Part shown: piece after piece, positions 10,397 through 21,577 of the stretch | Position numbering within the stretch: the first letter of the stretch is position 1 | How the letters are laid out: the number at the start of each line of letters is the position of its first letter | NCBI GenBank assembly: GCA_032718565.1 | Contig: JAVGVS010000164.1 | Span: forward strand, 1 to 64,000 | Direction: 5' to 3' | Length of the DNA stretch: 64,000 bases | Source of the DNA: Distichodus sexfasciatus | Lineage: Eukaryota > Chordata > Actinopteri > Characiformes > Distichodontidae | Notes under the pieces: generated by a model | The model's database searches: none | Seen by the model: only the letters and a program-made list of their open reading frames with translations | What the model was told of the DNA's origin: nothing | Made by a program: the position numbers and the translations under genes

Positions 10397-10794
10397 TTTT
10401 AATAGTTTTAATGAAGTAGCCCAGTCCATTAAAGGCTTTTGTTTCTACACGAGTGCCTTGGAACATTTTGTTTTTCATGTCTCTGCAGTAGTCAGCTGTA
10501 AACACCTCTCAGATTAGGCATTTTCTCCTGCTTTTTACTTCTCTATTTCAGTCCCTTTCAGAACAGGCTGCTTCTCATTAATATTCCTAAATGCAAATGA
10601 GCCACTGCTGGCCACGCCCCTCACTCTGGAACTGGGTGTAGCGTAGACGGCACGGCGAGAGTTTACTTCACGTAACCCACATGGTGCTGCTAACAGACCA
10701 TCCATACAGCCGTACATGTTCAACACAACACTCCGGCCGCTAGACTTCTTCACTGTGATTCCTACACTAGCGCTGGTGAAAACATTTTAAATAT

Positions 10795-10945
10795 AAAGAC
10801 TGAGGGGTTGTGGGTTCAAATTCTACCTCTGGCACTACCACCACTGGGTTCCTGATCAAGAACCTTAAACCCAAGGTGCTGCAGGGAGACTGACAAGGAG
10901 ATTAGCAAATGAAAGTCATAATTGTAAATGTGTCTGGTGCATTAT
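10795..10945 (+). mobile_element. V-SINE-like fragment, family B
   Basis: GGGTTGTGGGTTCAAATTCT (B-box region), CTGGGTTCCTGATCAAGAAC, CTTAAACCCAAGGTGCTGCA and AGGGAGACTGACAAGG match the family order. The GGATAAGAGC tail is degraded. It lies just upstream of the first exon called here. Confidence 0.7.
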
Positions 10946-11001
10946 TCTGGTTAATGCTGCATGTCTGACATCACACTCTTTACTCTCTCTCTCTCTGACA
11001 G

Positions 11002-11094
11002 CCCTGTGTACGGAGGAGTGTGCTCACGGCCGCTGTGTTTCTCCCGATACGTGTCAGTGTGAGCCGGGTTGGGGAGGACTGGACTGTTCCAGCG
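11002..11094 (+). CDS. megf10/megf11: MEGF10/MEGF11-type receptor, exon a (one EGF repeat)
   Basis: This 93-bp internal exon encodes one six-cysteine EGF repeat, LCTEECAHGRCVSPDTC followed by QCEPGWGGLDCSS. That pattern is the hallmark N-terminal EGF repeat, just after the EMI domain, of the MEGF10/MEGF11 family. These are single-pass engulfment and homotypic-adhesion receptors of glia, muscle satellite cells and retinal neurons. The acceptor follows the pyrimidine tract TACTCTCTCTCTCTCTGACAG and the donor is GTGAGT. The intron phase is 1 on both sides: the exon starts with the last two bases of an Ala/Pro-type codon and ends with the G of a Gly codon completed by the GT at 52677. It is separated from the next exon by 41.6 kb. 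Upstream exons (signal peptide, EMI) are outside the window. Other multi-EGF proteins such as PEAR1 or SCARF are less likely. Confidence 0.9.
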
Positions 11095-11096
11095 GT

Positions 11097-11690
11097 GAGT
11101 TCACTCTCTCATTAACTCCACAGCACACTTCACTTCATTAAGGCCTCTCGCCTGCCGTATGATGCCCTCTCGCCCGCCGTGTGCCTGCTCCCCGGAGACA
11201 CCACGTGCCCTCCGTTCGCCCGCTGCAGCTCTCCAGTCTGTTTAGAGGAAAATGGCTCAGGAGGAGAAACAGCATTCCCAATCTCACGCTGTAGCCTCAA
11301 ATCCCAAACTCCCGGCGAAGTCTCGGAGCTTAAAGTCTGAGAAATGAAGCGTGATGTTTTCGGGTTAAACCCTCAAAGGTCAACAAGTGATTATCGGAAA
11401 AGCAATATGTGGACAAAAAAACATACATAGTGATTCAGACACTCAGCCACACGCTCGGTGCTGAGATTCGCTTTTCTTTAGTGATTATTTGGAGTGCCAG
11501 CGCATGCCTCAGCATCTGAGAAGCAGCACGGTAGAGATTATGAGCTCTCCTGGTCCTGAGAGAGGGAGAGGATGGTTCAGGTGACCAGATGAAGATGACT
11601 GCCTGATCCTGGGATGCTGTAACAAATACACAAACCACACAGGTTCAGAATAGTTCCACCCCAGTCAGAAACATAAAAATGTGCGTAATA
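11097..11690. other. Unassigned intron sequence
   Basis: No repeat or exon recognised; 11150-11400 is GC-moderate and repeat-poor. Confidence 0.35.
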
Positions 11691-11967
11691 CAGGGGTTTT
11701 CAGCTGGTTCTGTCCCAAGGACCACCATTCACTCTAAGCAGTAGTCTGTGGACCACTGTGAGTCGGGCGGTGGGTATTCTATTTGTTTTTATTTATTTAA
11801 TTTATTTTTTTTTTTACATTTTTTGCATTAAATTCATTATTCATAAAGATGCACAAATCATCTGGAAATGTTTGGAAAAATAAATAAAATGAAATTATTT
11901 TCAATAAGTGTTTTCATTGCCATCGCGGACCACCAGTGGACCATGGACCACCAGTTGAAAAGCCCAG
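11691..11967. mobile_element. MITE with CAGGGGTTTTCA / CTGGGCTTTTCA inverted ends
   Basis: The left end CAGGGGTTTTCAGCTGGT is inverted against the right end, which reads CTGGGCTTTTCAACTGGTGG on the other strand. GGACCACC occurs near both ends in inverted arrangement. The interior is AT-rich with a long T run. No clear target duplication remains. Likely an hAT-derived non-autonomous element. Confidence 0.7.
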
Positions 11968-12004
11968 TCTTATAATCACCAGTGTAGGGTTCCAGTAACT
12001 TAGA

Positions 12005-12285
12005 CCACTGCACCACCACATGGTGATCTCCAAGAGTGGTTAGGGTTACCCCTCTCTTCTGTGGTGTTCCACTCTGCAGGGGTCAGCAGCTACCAAAAGC
12101 ATGAAGGTGTGAAGGGGTGACAGGGAGCTGCCCGGTGTGGCCGCTGGTTGATGCGGGTGGGGAGTGAAGGCTGAATGTTGTCTGATCCAGTAGAAGAGCT
12201 GGTGGAGCTCAAACTGATGAACATCTTCATGATGGTTCTGATAGAAAGCTGTCACAACACACACTGCAGCACAGTTTGGTGTTGT
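12005..12285 (+). mobile_element. Tc1/mariner transposase fragment (decayed)
   Basis: GGTGTTCCACTCTGCAGGGG, GTCAGCAGCTACCAAAAGC, GCGGGTGGGGAGTGAAGGCT and GGTTCTGATAGAAAGCTGTC appear in the order of the transposase DNA-binding to linker region of the same fish Tc1 family as 7393-7940. Frameshifts and stops abolish coding. Confidence 0.65.
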
Positions 12286-13425
12286 GCTACTCAGTATCAG
12301 GTGGATGGTTGTAATTTTATGCCTGATTGCTGCATTCATAAAATAAATCTAAACCTGGGCAGTTAATTGAAAATTCATCAACACTGACACTCAGAACTTC
12401 TAAGTAGATGATTTTGGAAATTCTATTAGGACTTCTATTTTAAATTCTGTTCCTGCTTTCTTCATGGTGCGTTGATGTAATGTGTGTGTGTTGTCATGTG
12501 ATTCTGCTACATCCAGTCTACACTACATCTGTGTATGTTTCCTTCAGTTATTTTAACATCACCAAGATAAGCACTCTTACAAACAGTGTCCCATCTTTAC
12601 TAGCTGATCATATTTATTGTACAAATCGTGTCAGTGAAGTATGAGGTGAAAAACCAAGTGATTGTTCATTAATCATAATCAAGGTAAAATGATTTGTTAT
12701 TGATGGTGTTGATTTGAGGTGATAGTTGTATGTCACTTATGCAGCGTTGTGATGCAGCATGTGGACAAATTATTCACATCAAACGCTGTTCAAGAGATTC
12801 AAGATTCTTTATTTATTTATTCTTTATTTATTTGTTGTTACTTAGAAAGGTCTTCACTGTGCCAAGGTGCAGAAACATTATTGCAGTTAAAACAGACTCC
12901 GTCTCTCCCCCTCTCTCTCTCTCCCTCATCCCCTGGAGTTTGAAGTTCTTTACTAACACGTCTGTAAATAGAGGGACTCTGGGGGAAAGCCGGAATATTC
13001 GCTCCTCAATCAACTAAATGCTGAATGCTTAAGAGACTCCAGAGAGGGAGTGAGGAATCAGGAGTAGAGAGAAGGGGAAGGAGAGATGGGAGCTGGTATC
13101 GACTGTTTCAATATTTATGTGTGGAGCGGAAAACGAGCGACGAGGCAAAACAAACTGCACCTGCCTGAGGCAGGAAGGGGGGGTTGGGATGAAGATGCTG
13201 GACGTCTTGACCTCAGTTGGCCCAGTTCGCTGCCCGGATACGTTTACAAACACACACACTGCCCAGTTGGCAGATGTGTCCATAAACCCAGGCACCACCA
13301 GCTATGCCAGGTCCGGTTTGATGTACGCAACTCTTAACCGCTGGTGGCGTGTGGGGGGGGGCACTTCCTGATTTATGACCTACGCTGTGACCCAGTTTGT
13401 TAAGTCTTATTGCAGAACCATTTGG
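12286..13425. other. Unassigned intron sequence
   Basis: A TTTATTTATT-rich stretch at 12808-12840 and a short CT run at 12905-12930 are the only clear features. No gene. Confidence 0.35.
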
Positions 13426-13960
13426 CTTTGTTGTGGTTCATTTGCTTCCTTCACAACAAATATTTATCAATGAATGATGGAGCTGGAAACACGGCTGCCC
13501 CGGCCCTGCGAGGATCTATTGGGCATTTTCATTAACAAAAGAGCCATTCCATGATTACCAGCCGCCCGTAAATCAGCTGCTGACGTCAAAAGGTAAACGT
13601 GTGGAAGCCGTTAAGGACCTGCGCTGACTCCCCCCCCTTATATTATGTGCCCAGCTAGAGGGTAAGAAGGGTAAACAGGAGCGTCCCCTGAGACGGTGGC
13701 CGGGTCTCTGTCTGGGTTCTACGTGCCCCTGTGTGTGCGTGTCTCCGTTCAGGTGCTGCTCTAATCTGCCTTATTAAAAACGGACCTTGTGATTGAGACT
13801 CAAGCATTATTCATAACTTTCATATTTCCATACCAGGCATGGGGCCAGTCCTTTTCATTTACGAGCTTTCATCTGCAGAAATGAGGAATGAGTGCCAATT
13901 TTTAAATTAAATCTGCCCCCTTTTCCCTTCCACATAAATGGTGCATCATGTTTTTTGTCG
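13426..13960. other. Repeat-poor block, candidate conserved non-coding element
   Basis: Continuous unique-looking sequence with motifs CAACAAATATTTATCAATGA, GCATTTTCATTAACAAAAG, TGATTACCAG, CTGCTGACGTCAAAAGG and CAAGCATTATTCATAAC. No repeat, no coding signature. Conservation is inferred from texture only. Confidence 0.3.
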
Positions 13961-13979
13961 TTCACTGTAAATTTCCAAT

Positions 13980-16560
13980 TCCTGCTCACTCTCCCTGTCT
14001 AAGTCTCTCGCTCTCTCTTGTGGATGGGTAATAGGGAGCTTTACTGATCCAGGGGTAAGTGGATTCTGTCATCACTTTAGAGGCCATGCCGCCTAACAGA
14101 GACAAATGACAGTGCCAACGCAGTGCTTCATAACCATTGTGGAGGAGTTTAGGTGTTATTGTGAAATAACGCTGAGTGTCCTTGGTTTGGGACGATGCAC
14201 AAAGGCAGGGTGAGGCGGGCATGTGCCAATAAGTACCACTGCTGATGGGTTTTGAGAACAGCAGAGCCGCTTTAGGTGTCACCCGGCTCTGGGCCCGGAC
14301 TGACAGCTCTCGCTTGACACTTTTTTGGAGCCACATCAAAAAAGGGGGCCGGCCGGCCGGCCGGCGTTAGTGGAGCATTGCCCACCAGGAGCCAGCTATG
14401 TGGGTCAGCAGAGAGAAGAGCGAGGCGGCACGCAAAGCCGGCATAAAGAGAAGAAGCTGAAAGAAGGCAAGAGAGAGAAAGAGACAGCAGCGAGTTGAGA
14501 GAGGGTTTCTTGGTTTATTCCTGCCAGGCAAACATCTGTCTCAACCCGAAAGCGCCGCCGCGCCGCCCACGTCTTGCCGAGCCCCAGCCCAAGGAGACTG
14601 AAGTCGACACGAGGACAGCACAAGAGCCGCCAGGTCACCGCCGATGCGTCCACTCCGGCTCCGAGCGGACTTTTATCTGGCTTTTGAGATGATTCCATTA
14701 CCATCTTGCTCACATGCTCTACTTTAGCTTTCTGTCTCAGATTTGTCTCCAGTGCTTTGGCAACAGGATTTGATTCCATTTGATAATTTGTTCAAAGCCT
14801 TGAGAATTAATAGTTGACTGGAGGAGCAAAGAGAATGCTGAGTTTGGGGAGTTCTCAGAAGAAAGTTTCCCAGCTAAAGAAGTTCTATATTGATCCACCC
14901 GGGGCTAGGATGTTACACAACTAAATTTTGTTTCATTTGATACACCAGTTGCTGTGTTTATAATGGCTAAATTCACAGTGTCCTCCAGGACTTTTCTTAC
15001 TGTCGCCTGAGAAGACTGGCCATGTGTTCCTGGTCATGGTCTTGTCTGACAAACATCTTTAATGTCAGTCTTCGAGATCAATAGCAGCAGCAGCCAGTCT
15101 CTGAAGAAGGAGCCGTGAATATAAACTTGGATGTTCAGCAACATAAATGGAGGTGTGCTGGTGTAGCTTCTCAGTCATGGTAATGCTGAGAGATTGGGTG
15201 GAAGGCAGCCAGGTATTTGTCCTCTCGTGGGCTTGAAAGTGCTTGTTGACACTCCATGCTGTCCAGCAGGCTGTTAGGGTCACATGGGGCAAGATGTGGA
15301 TCGAGATGTGAGTGGTTAGGGTCACCTAGCGGTGAATGCTTTGTGGCATGCTGCTCCACTCTGCCATCACAAGAGTCGTAGGGCCACATTCAAATTGGCT
15401 GAGAAGGGATCTTAAGAGCGGCTGATAATTGCTGCTAAACGTCCAGCCAACATGGAGTTACCTCCTGTTACATCCTGGAGTCCAGCAGGAGAGACAGCAG
15501 GCGAAGTCAGAAACAGGAGGATGGAAAGAAGAGATTTTATCTAAGAGGAAAGAGAGATTTTACATGAGTAACTGCATTTCTCCACATTTTCAGACAGTTG
15601 AGGCAAACCATCAGGCACATCATCATATTAAAAGTCAAGCCATCGGATGCAAGTGGAGTGGTTTTGCTGCCAGTTGTAGGCCTATACGGCAAGGTTACAC
15701 GTCCTCCTCTTGTGAGAAATCAAGTGTTTTTCTCCTGGTTATAATCTAATCTGCAGTTTGGAATGCGGAACTCGTCCCCTCTCGTGGCCACTCCTGCAGC
15801 AGTGTGTGTTGTGATGGCATCTGATGGGCTCTGAGCTGCTGGAGCGATTGCTTGGAGTCCCTCATCAGGCAGACGGGCGAGGGCTAGGATAATGATGGCT
15901 AACAGAAGTGGCCTTATGGGAAACCTCCTCGTCCTTCTCCGCCGATGATGATGATGATGATGCTCCAAGTGAGAGCGTGAGGAGAGCGGGGGCGGGGCTA
16001 CAGCAGGAGAACAGTGGGCTTATAGGAAACCTCACCTGCTCATACACACCTCTTTCATCAGCAGCATCTCACACACACACACACTGCAGTACACACACCA
16101 AAACAGCACCAGCATCACCACCAGGGAGGAGACACTGCAGAAAGAAGACGAAAAGAGAGAGAGGGACAGAAAGAGGAATTTAACAGACAGTGCCAACAAA
16201 GACCAAATATACAACAGTCCAGAAAACTGTTTAGACTTCTAGAACTCATGGTGCATATGATGGAGGAACGCACAATGCATGTAGAGAGTGTGGCCTCACT
16301 AGTCCCGCAGTAAGTAGTGTGCTATGTGCCTGTGATTGAGTAATAGCATAGATACTGTATTTGCATCAAATCTGATTGTTTTAGCCAAGATTGTCCCACA
16401 GTATATTTTAAACAACTTTCAACTTGGAAAACTTCCAGGTTATTCCTGGTAATTCCAAAAAATTCCTGTTTATTAAAGTTTTCAACTTTGAAAACTCCCA
16501 GAATGCAACCCCAGTTTAGTCTGACTTTGTTGATATATGAGAGGGTTGGAGGAACATATA
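13980..16560. other. Unassigned intron sequence with short simple repeats
   Basis: Holds a (CCGG)n run at 14346-14364, a (GAT)n run at 15944-15963 and a (CA)n run at 16069-16085. 14400-14700 is GC-rich and without repeats. None of the open frames shows domain or splice evidence. Confidence 0.35.
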
Positions 16561-16574
16561 CCTGCGTGGATAAA

Positions 16575-16775
16575 GAAATGGAGGGATGTATGGATAGCTG
16601 GATGGGTGGATAAATAGGCTGGTGGATAAATACATGGATGGATGGATAATTGAACGGATTGATTAATGGATAAATGGGTGAATGAATGATAGATGAATGG
16701 TTGGTAGATGGATGGATGGAGGAATGGAAAATGGATCGATCAATCGAGGCTGAAAGGATGGATGGACGGATACAC
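16575..16775. repeat. Degenerate (GGAT)n tetranucleotide array
   Basis: About 200 bp of imperfect GGAT/GAAT/AAAT units, for example GGATGGATGGACGGAT at the right end. The serine/isoleucine-rich open frame opposite is a by-product of the repeat. Confidence 0.9.
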
Positions 16776-16799
16776 ACAGATAGACTGACTGACTGAAGG

Positions 16800-17755
16800 G
16801 TAGACACTGTATTGTTCCTACAGCCTCATGGTGAACCGTGTGGTCCACTGCCTCGTACAGCACACATCAGGAGGAGGAGTAATAAACCACATCACTACTG
16901 CTATTTTAAACTGCTGTTCCAAACACTTACAGATTCGGGAGTGAAATACTTCCTAAAGCACTTCACCTTGCAGCGCTGCAGCAGAGCCACTCACATATCA
17001 CACAGCTCCACTTAGCAAATTTCCACTGAGCCAAAGGTCTGGTGAAATGCAGGTGGATCAGCTACAGAGCTCTGAGATTCCTGCTCCACTCAGGACCAGG
17101 ATCATGCATCTTTTAGTCCAAAGTGAACCTGTGAAACACTCCCTTCTTTTTAGTATCGGTGTTTCATCTTGGTGCTGGACAGTTCAGGACCCTCCCTTTT
17201 TACGCTTGGTATGAATTTTGCAGATGATGACAAGTGGATGATTGATAATTGAATATAGCTTTCTGGCTCTTGGGGTAGTGATGCTGTTGCAGCTGCTGTG
17301 ATGGGTCTGACTGAAGAGGAAGCGTGAATAAGGTGCGATGGTGGCTGGTAGAGAGTGCAGATTCTCTCTGAGTAAAGAAAAAGCATCACGTTTTAATGTG
17401 TGTGCTATAAACCCCACCCAGATCAGAGTTACATTAGCATGCAGATGTAGGTCTTGATTAAATCATATTTGGGTTCAGATTTGAACCGGAGTTGCTTATT
17501 GAATATCACTGTGTTAAAGGTTCAGGAAACCCTCGCTAACATTCGCTAATATACGTGTTACTAAATAATATACATTTCATTGCGTTCAGTTTGTAAACAG
17601 GATTTGTAATTTTGTATTTAAATCAACACATTGAGGTCTGTGAAAGTTTTAGTGAAATCAATGTTTCATAATTGTGCTCAGGGTGAACTGTAGCCTTGAG
17701 CTGTGGCATTTTGCTAGAAATTCTTAGTTTGCTTGTCTGTGCTTGTTATGTTACT
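16800..17755. other. Unassigned intron sequence
   Basis: No recognisable gene or repeat. Confidence 0.35.
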
Positions 17756-17756
17756 G

Positions 17757-18035
17757 TCAGACACAGACCCAGACCCAAATGCAGTTAAAAATAATGAGTT
17801 TAATATTAATAAAAAAAGAGGCAAGACAAGGCAGAGGTCATTAAACGAGGGAGACAAACAGTGGGCATCGACATCCTCGCATGACAGGCCAAAATGAGGT
17901 CAGAAAACAGACATGGGGTCTAAAACACACAGCAGGCAGAGAGAGAGAGGGAGAAGTGTAAATCAGGAGGCAAAATAAAGTTAAGAATGAGAGATCAGGA
18001 AAGAGGGTTGATAAACAGAGAGAGTAAAGGACAAA
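17757..18035. repeat. Dispersed repeat family E, copy 1
   Basis: CAGACACAGACCCAGACCCA, AAAGAGGCAAGACAAGGCAG, GGCAGAGAGAGAGAGGG and TCAGGAGGCAAAATAAAG recur in diverged form and the same order at 18510-18850. A family A SINE remnant (TCATGAGTACCTCTGTGGTA) follows at 18043-18100. Confidence 0.5.
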
Positions 18036-18247
18036 CTCAGAACTCATGAGTACCTCTGTGGTACCGTTGCTGGTGTTGAACTTGAATTCTGGGTTCATTC
18101 AGCTCTGACAAGACACAAGGTGACAGAGACAGTGGGTGTAGCATTGATAGATAGCTAGGGAACAGAGTTCTAGGTCCAAACTTTCGTTTTGTTTTTATTA
18201 AAATAAATAACTAGGGTTAGGTTTAAATCAAATAAAATAAATAAGTG

Positions 18248-18350
18248 GCAGGGTACTTACCTGTGAATCAGCAGGTTGTAGGTTCAAATGCAGCATTATC
18301 CTGGTCCCTAGAGCTGCCACCACTGCGCTCCCAACCTGCTCCAGTCTGTA
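18248..18350 (+). mobile_element. V-SINE-like head fragment, family B
   Basis: GTGAATCAGCAGGTTGTAGG, then TTCAAATGCAGC and GAGCTGCCACCACTGCGCTC. Only the tRNA-like head and the start of the body remain. Confidence 0.45.
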
Positions 18351-18509
18351 AGAGAAATAAAATGATACAGCGTTATGTTGCTTATAACTTCTTCATGTTG
18401 AAAGAGAAAAACATATTTGTGTTAGATTGAGAGTATTACCTTTAGCATTTGAGCTAACAGTAGACCATTACCAGTCACTTCACTCAAGCTTTGCTCTTGG
18501 CCCTGTTCT

Positions 18510-18850
18510 ATCAGACACAAAGAACCCAGATCCAAATTCTGAATAAAAAGCAGCAATTGTATTGAAGAGGCAGGCAGAGAGAGAGATGCAGACAACAGAT
18601 ATAGAAATCCAAAAAGAAAGACAAAAGCGAGGTCAGACTGACAGCTGCGGAGCCAAACACACACACAGAGAAAGTGAACGAGTGCAGATCAGGAGGAAAA
18701 CAATGAGAAATCAGGAGTGTCATGACAAACAGAGCAGGATGACGAGATAAATAAAACTCTGTCTCCTGGAAAAGACAACCAGAAATTCACCAGGAGAGAA
18801 GGGAAGAGAGGGTTAGGATTTAAAAGAGGAACTGGTTGTAGGACGAGTCA
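18510..18850. repeat. Dispersed repeat family E, copy 2
   Basis: CAGACACAAAGAACCCAGAT, then GAGGCAGGCAGAGAGAG, CAGATCAGGAGGAAAAC and GAGAAATCAGGAG mirror the order at 17757-18035. Confidence 0.5.
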
Positions 18851-18851
18851 C

Positions 18852-19395
18852 CAGTGTTGGGAAGGTGACTGTTAAAATGTGTTCCAGAATGCAGAATACA
18901 TGCCGTAATGTCATTAGTAACGTATTGCGTTAGATTCCTCAGTGTGAGTAACGTATTGTGGAGACTTTGCGTTACTTCCACATTGTCGTTTTACAGCTGT
19001 ATGAATGTGGTGATCACACCCTTCATATTCCACCCTCTCGCTTCTTCTAATGTGAAGTGTTGTGTGAATTTCCAAGAGAGAAGTGTGTTTCTGCGCTGGC
19101 TCCGTGGTGCTGGCTCCAGCTCGGACTCCTCCATAGTGTGACTGCAGCAGCTTGCGTTAAATGGAGGTTTCCATTAGAGTCTTTGGTTGCGTGTTGTGAA
19201 GGGCTTCCGGTAATGAATGGAACTGATGTAATTTATTAGAGACATGATAAACATGTGAAACACAATGATACTGTCATGTAATCCATTATTTTAACCATGT
19301 AACTGTATTTAAACTGTAACTGTAACGGAATACACTAACACATCATTTGTAATCTGGAAACGTAACAGCGGTACAGGTATGACGTTACTCCAGGG
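18852..19395. mobile_element. hAT-type non-autonomous element, right end lost
   Basis: The left terminus CAGTGTTGGGAAGGTGACTG and the subterminal GTAACGTATTGCGTTAGATT / TGTAACTGTAACGGAATACA pattern are those of a common fish hAT MITE. The matching right terminus is not recognisable. Confidence 0.6.
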
Positions 19396-19418
19396 GTTTT
19401 TCTGTGTGTAGTTTGTGG

Positions 19419-19510
19419 GCTCTCTCCATGTTGCTGTGGATTTGCTCTGGTGTCCTCCCACAGTCCAAGTGCATGCAGTTCAGGTTGATTGTCTATTCTA
19501 AAATTGGCAC
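19419..19510 (+). repeat. Dispersed repeat family F fragment
   Basis: Reads like GGAGTTTGCATG...CTCCCACAGTCCAA...CATGCAGTTCAGGTTGATTG...CTAAAATTGGCACG, a fish repeat seen in reverse at 51140-51420 and partly at 35230-35335. Confidence 0.6.
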
Positions 19511-19575
19511 GTTAAATGTAAATATGAGTGTGTTTGTGTGTGTGTGAGTGTGTGTGAGCAGTGTGGTGTGTTGGT

Positions 19576-19767
19576 GCCCGCCCGTGCTCTAGTGGTTGCT
19601 AGTGGATCAAGAGGTTGTGGGCTCAAATCTTACCTCCAGCACTTTAATCACTGGGTCCCTGAGCAAGACCCTTAACCCCAAGTTGCTGCAGGGAGACTGA
19701 CCATGTAATTAGGACATGGAAGTTGCTCTGGATACGAGTGTCTACCAAATGCTGTAAATGTACAGAT
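19576..19767 (+). mobile_element. V-SINE-like SINE, family B, near full length
   Basis: Best copy in the window: head GTGCTCTAGTGGTTGCTAG, B-box region GTTGTGGGCTCAAATCTTAC, CTGAGCAAGACCCTTAACCC, CAAGTTGCTGCAGGGAGACT, GGAAGTTGCTCTGGATACGA and CAAATGCTGTAAATGTA. The tail matches the LINE 3' end at 39345-39405. Confidence 0.85.
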
Positions 19768-20415
19768 AGATTGTAGAAATATTCATATTTAAAGAGAGTG
19801 TAAGCACACAGTTGGTCACAGAGTTTAGCTGAATAGAACAGAGTTCACAAAGTCAGAGTAGAGGATGTGTGTGGGTTAAAATAAATTCCCAGCTATACAG
19901 TCTGAAGCCGGATGTGCAGTAGTGCAAAGTTCAGTAGGAAGCCAGTTATTCGGGGTTTTCCCGGCACATCGGTGAGCGCTGGACTGTAACAAGGCCGGCT
20001 TTGTCCCTCTCACCCCCAGTCAACTGCTCTTAATCTACACCAGCTGAGGTTTGCCTGATGCAGAACCTACACCTGCTGCTGTATAGATAAGAACCCTGTG
20101 TTTGTGGTTGTGTGGTTAGGTTTTAGCCGTTCCCCTGCCACTAAACTGTCTCTTTCTGTCGCCAGGTAAAGGAGCAATGGCAGAAGTGACAACCATCGTA
20201 GAGGTGGTGAGACAACACTGCACACACTGCTCTCCGAGTGACACCACCGTGGAGGAGTGTAAAGATGGAGCACCAAAATGAAAAACATAATAAGGCATTT
20301 CCCATTTTGTGCTTATATAGTAAATGGAGAAAATGGAAAAGACACTTATATTTTTTGGTTTTTCATCAGATATAAGTGGCACGTCCCATACGCGTTGATT
20401 AAAAAAGTATATTTA
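19768..20415. other. Unassigned intron sequence
   Basis: No gene. 20250-20400 may be part of the neighbouring element. Confidence 0.3.
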
Positions 20416-20418
20416 GTG

Positions 20419-20900
20419 GAGGTCGACCGATATTGGTTTTTATGGCCAATATCAATACAGATTATTGCTAGTAAACAGGGCCGGTAACCAATATTTGGAA
20501 CCAATATGCAAAAATAAGAAAATCTGTCAAAACGTTGAATTTTACTAACACCGAGCTCAGCTGGAATTCTCCTCTATCCTCTTCTCCTTCTCGGAGCTTC
20601 ACGCTGCGCTGGTGTGTGAGTGTGGTGTGAGTGACAACAAGGCTTCAGTGCTGATTGGCTACTACTGGTGTGACATGTAGCCAATCAGAGAGTGTTGTGG
20701 GCGGGACATTAGATGAAGCAGTGAGTGGAGAGCAAACGGCACAGAGAGAAGAGACGGCAGTGGAGCCACAGTAGCACCTTGTTATTGCTTAATATCAGTG
20801 ATGATCAAAATTAAATATTGATACTAATGATCAATAAAATACCTAATAGCCCCCAATAATCAACCCTACCATTTTGAGCATCTGCTAATTGCCTTAAATA
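20419..20900. mobile_element. Non-autonomous DNA element, GAGGTCGACCGATA type
   Basis: GGAGGTCGACCGATATTGG, ATGGCCAATATCAATAC and GGCCGGTAACCAATATTTGG are the self-complementary left-end repeats of a fish hAT-like MITE. A right end could not be identified confidently, so the boundary is approximate. Confidence 0.55.
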
Positions 20901-21084
20901 AACCTGTATCGTTTTCAGTGATGAAATCGTGTAGAATGTTGTAAAGGTCTCCTTTATGAAACCAGATATACCCTGAAGTGTGACATTTAGTTTCCTGCGT
21001 CATGGCTTCACAGTACAGCTGTGGTGGATTTTTTTTTTCTTTAGTTAAACTCAGGAATCAGAAATAAGGACAAACATCAAGGGC

Positions 21085-21205
21085 CAATTTCCCACTCCAG
21101 GATTAAGCCTAGTCCTTTACTAGTTTACAGTTTGAATGGTAAATCTCCATTGGTAATACAACTTAGTCCAAGACTAGGCTTAATCCATGAACAAGAAACC
21201 AGCAG
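21085..21205. mobile_element. Palindromic MITE with GGATTAAGCCTAGTC inverted repeats
   Basis: GGATTAAGCCTAGTC at 21101-21115 is repeated as its exact reverse complement GACTAGGCTTAATCC at 21172-21186, with a 56-bp spacer. Weaker pairing extends outward. Confidence 0.75.
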
Positions 21206-21577
21206 CAAGAGTCTCCAGTTGTAACAAAATCTCACAAGGGGAGTCTGTCTCATGCACCTGTGAGTGTCTGAGAGAGAGTCCGATTTGCACCTTCATACAA
21301 CCAGTCTTTTATACTTCTACACATCCTGTCCAGATGTGCAGCAACAACATTTCCTCAGGATGTAACACAAAGGCTCCTTAGTCAGTGTCATCAGCACTTC
21401 TTCCTTTCTGTTCAGCAAAGTTTGGAAAACAGGAAACTTCCATTATCTTGTGTTTTTTTGTTTCTGCTATATGCCCATCCGGACTAGGAAAACAGGTAAC
21501 CTGCTAAACTAACCTAAGATCATCCATAAGGTGTGAACCTTAACAAAACCCCAACCATTAGCACATTTCTATTACTA

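Larger units (their letters stand above)
9722..10475 (+). mobile_element. 5'-truncated Penelope-like element with 15-bp target duplications
   Basis: A 754-bp insertion flanked by CATGTCTCTGCAGTA at 9707-9721 and again at 10476-10490. The 5' end enters directly into an open frame encoding the connector and GIY-YIG region. The 3' part carries the CTGAAGAAGGC...GCCGAAACGCG motif characteristic of Penelope/Neptune-type elements, then 90 bp of untranslated sequence. 5' truncation means the reverse transcriptase is absent. The second repeat copy at 62105 shows the empty site. Confidence 0.85.
9650..10786. repeat. Dispersed repeat family D, copy 1, split by an insertion
   Basis: 9650-9721 and 10476-10786 align with the continuous copy at 62105-62445: ATTCTACACTTTATCACCAA, CATGTCTCTGCAGT, AACACCTCTCAGATTAG, AAATGCAAATGAGCC, CCACTGCTGGCCACGCCCC and TAGCGTAGACGGCACGGCGA. 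It holds an octamer motif, ATGCAAAT. Class is unknown. The gap between the two halves is the Penelope-like insertion. Confidence 0.8.

Noticed and set aside
15720..15968. Minus-strand frame starting MEHHHHHHRRRR
   Set aside because: The His run is translated from a (GAT)n microsatellite, not a tag or metal-binding protein.
16322..16807. 161-codon minus-strand Ser/Ile/Pro-rich frame
   Set aside because: Produced by the degenerate (GGAT)n array.
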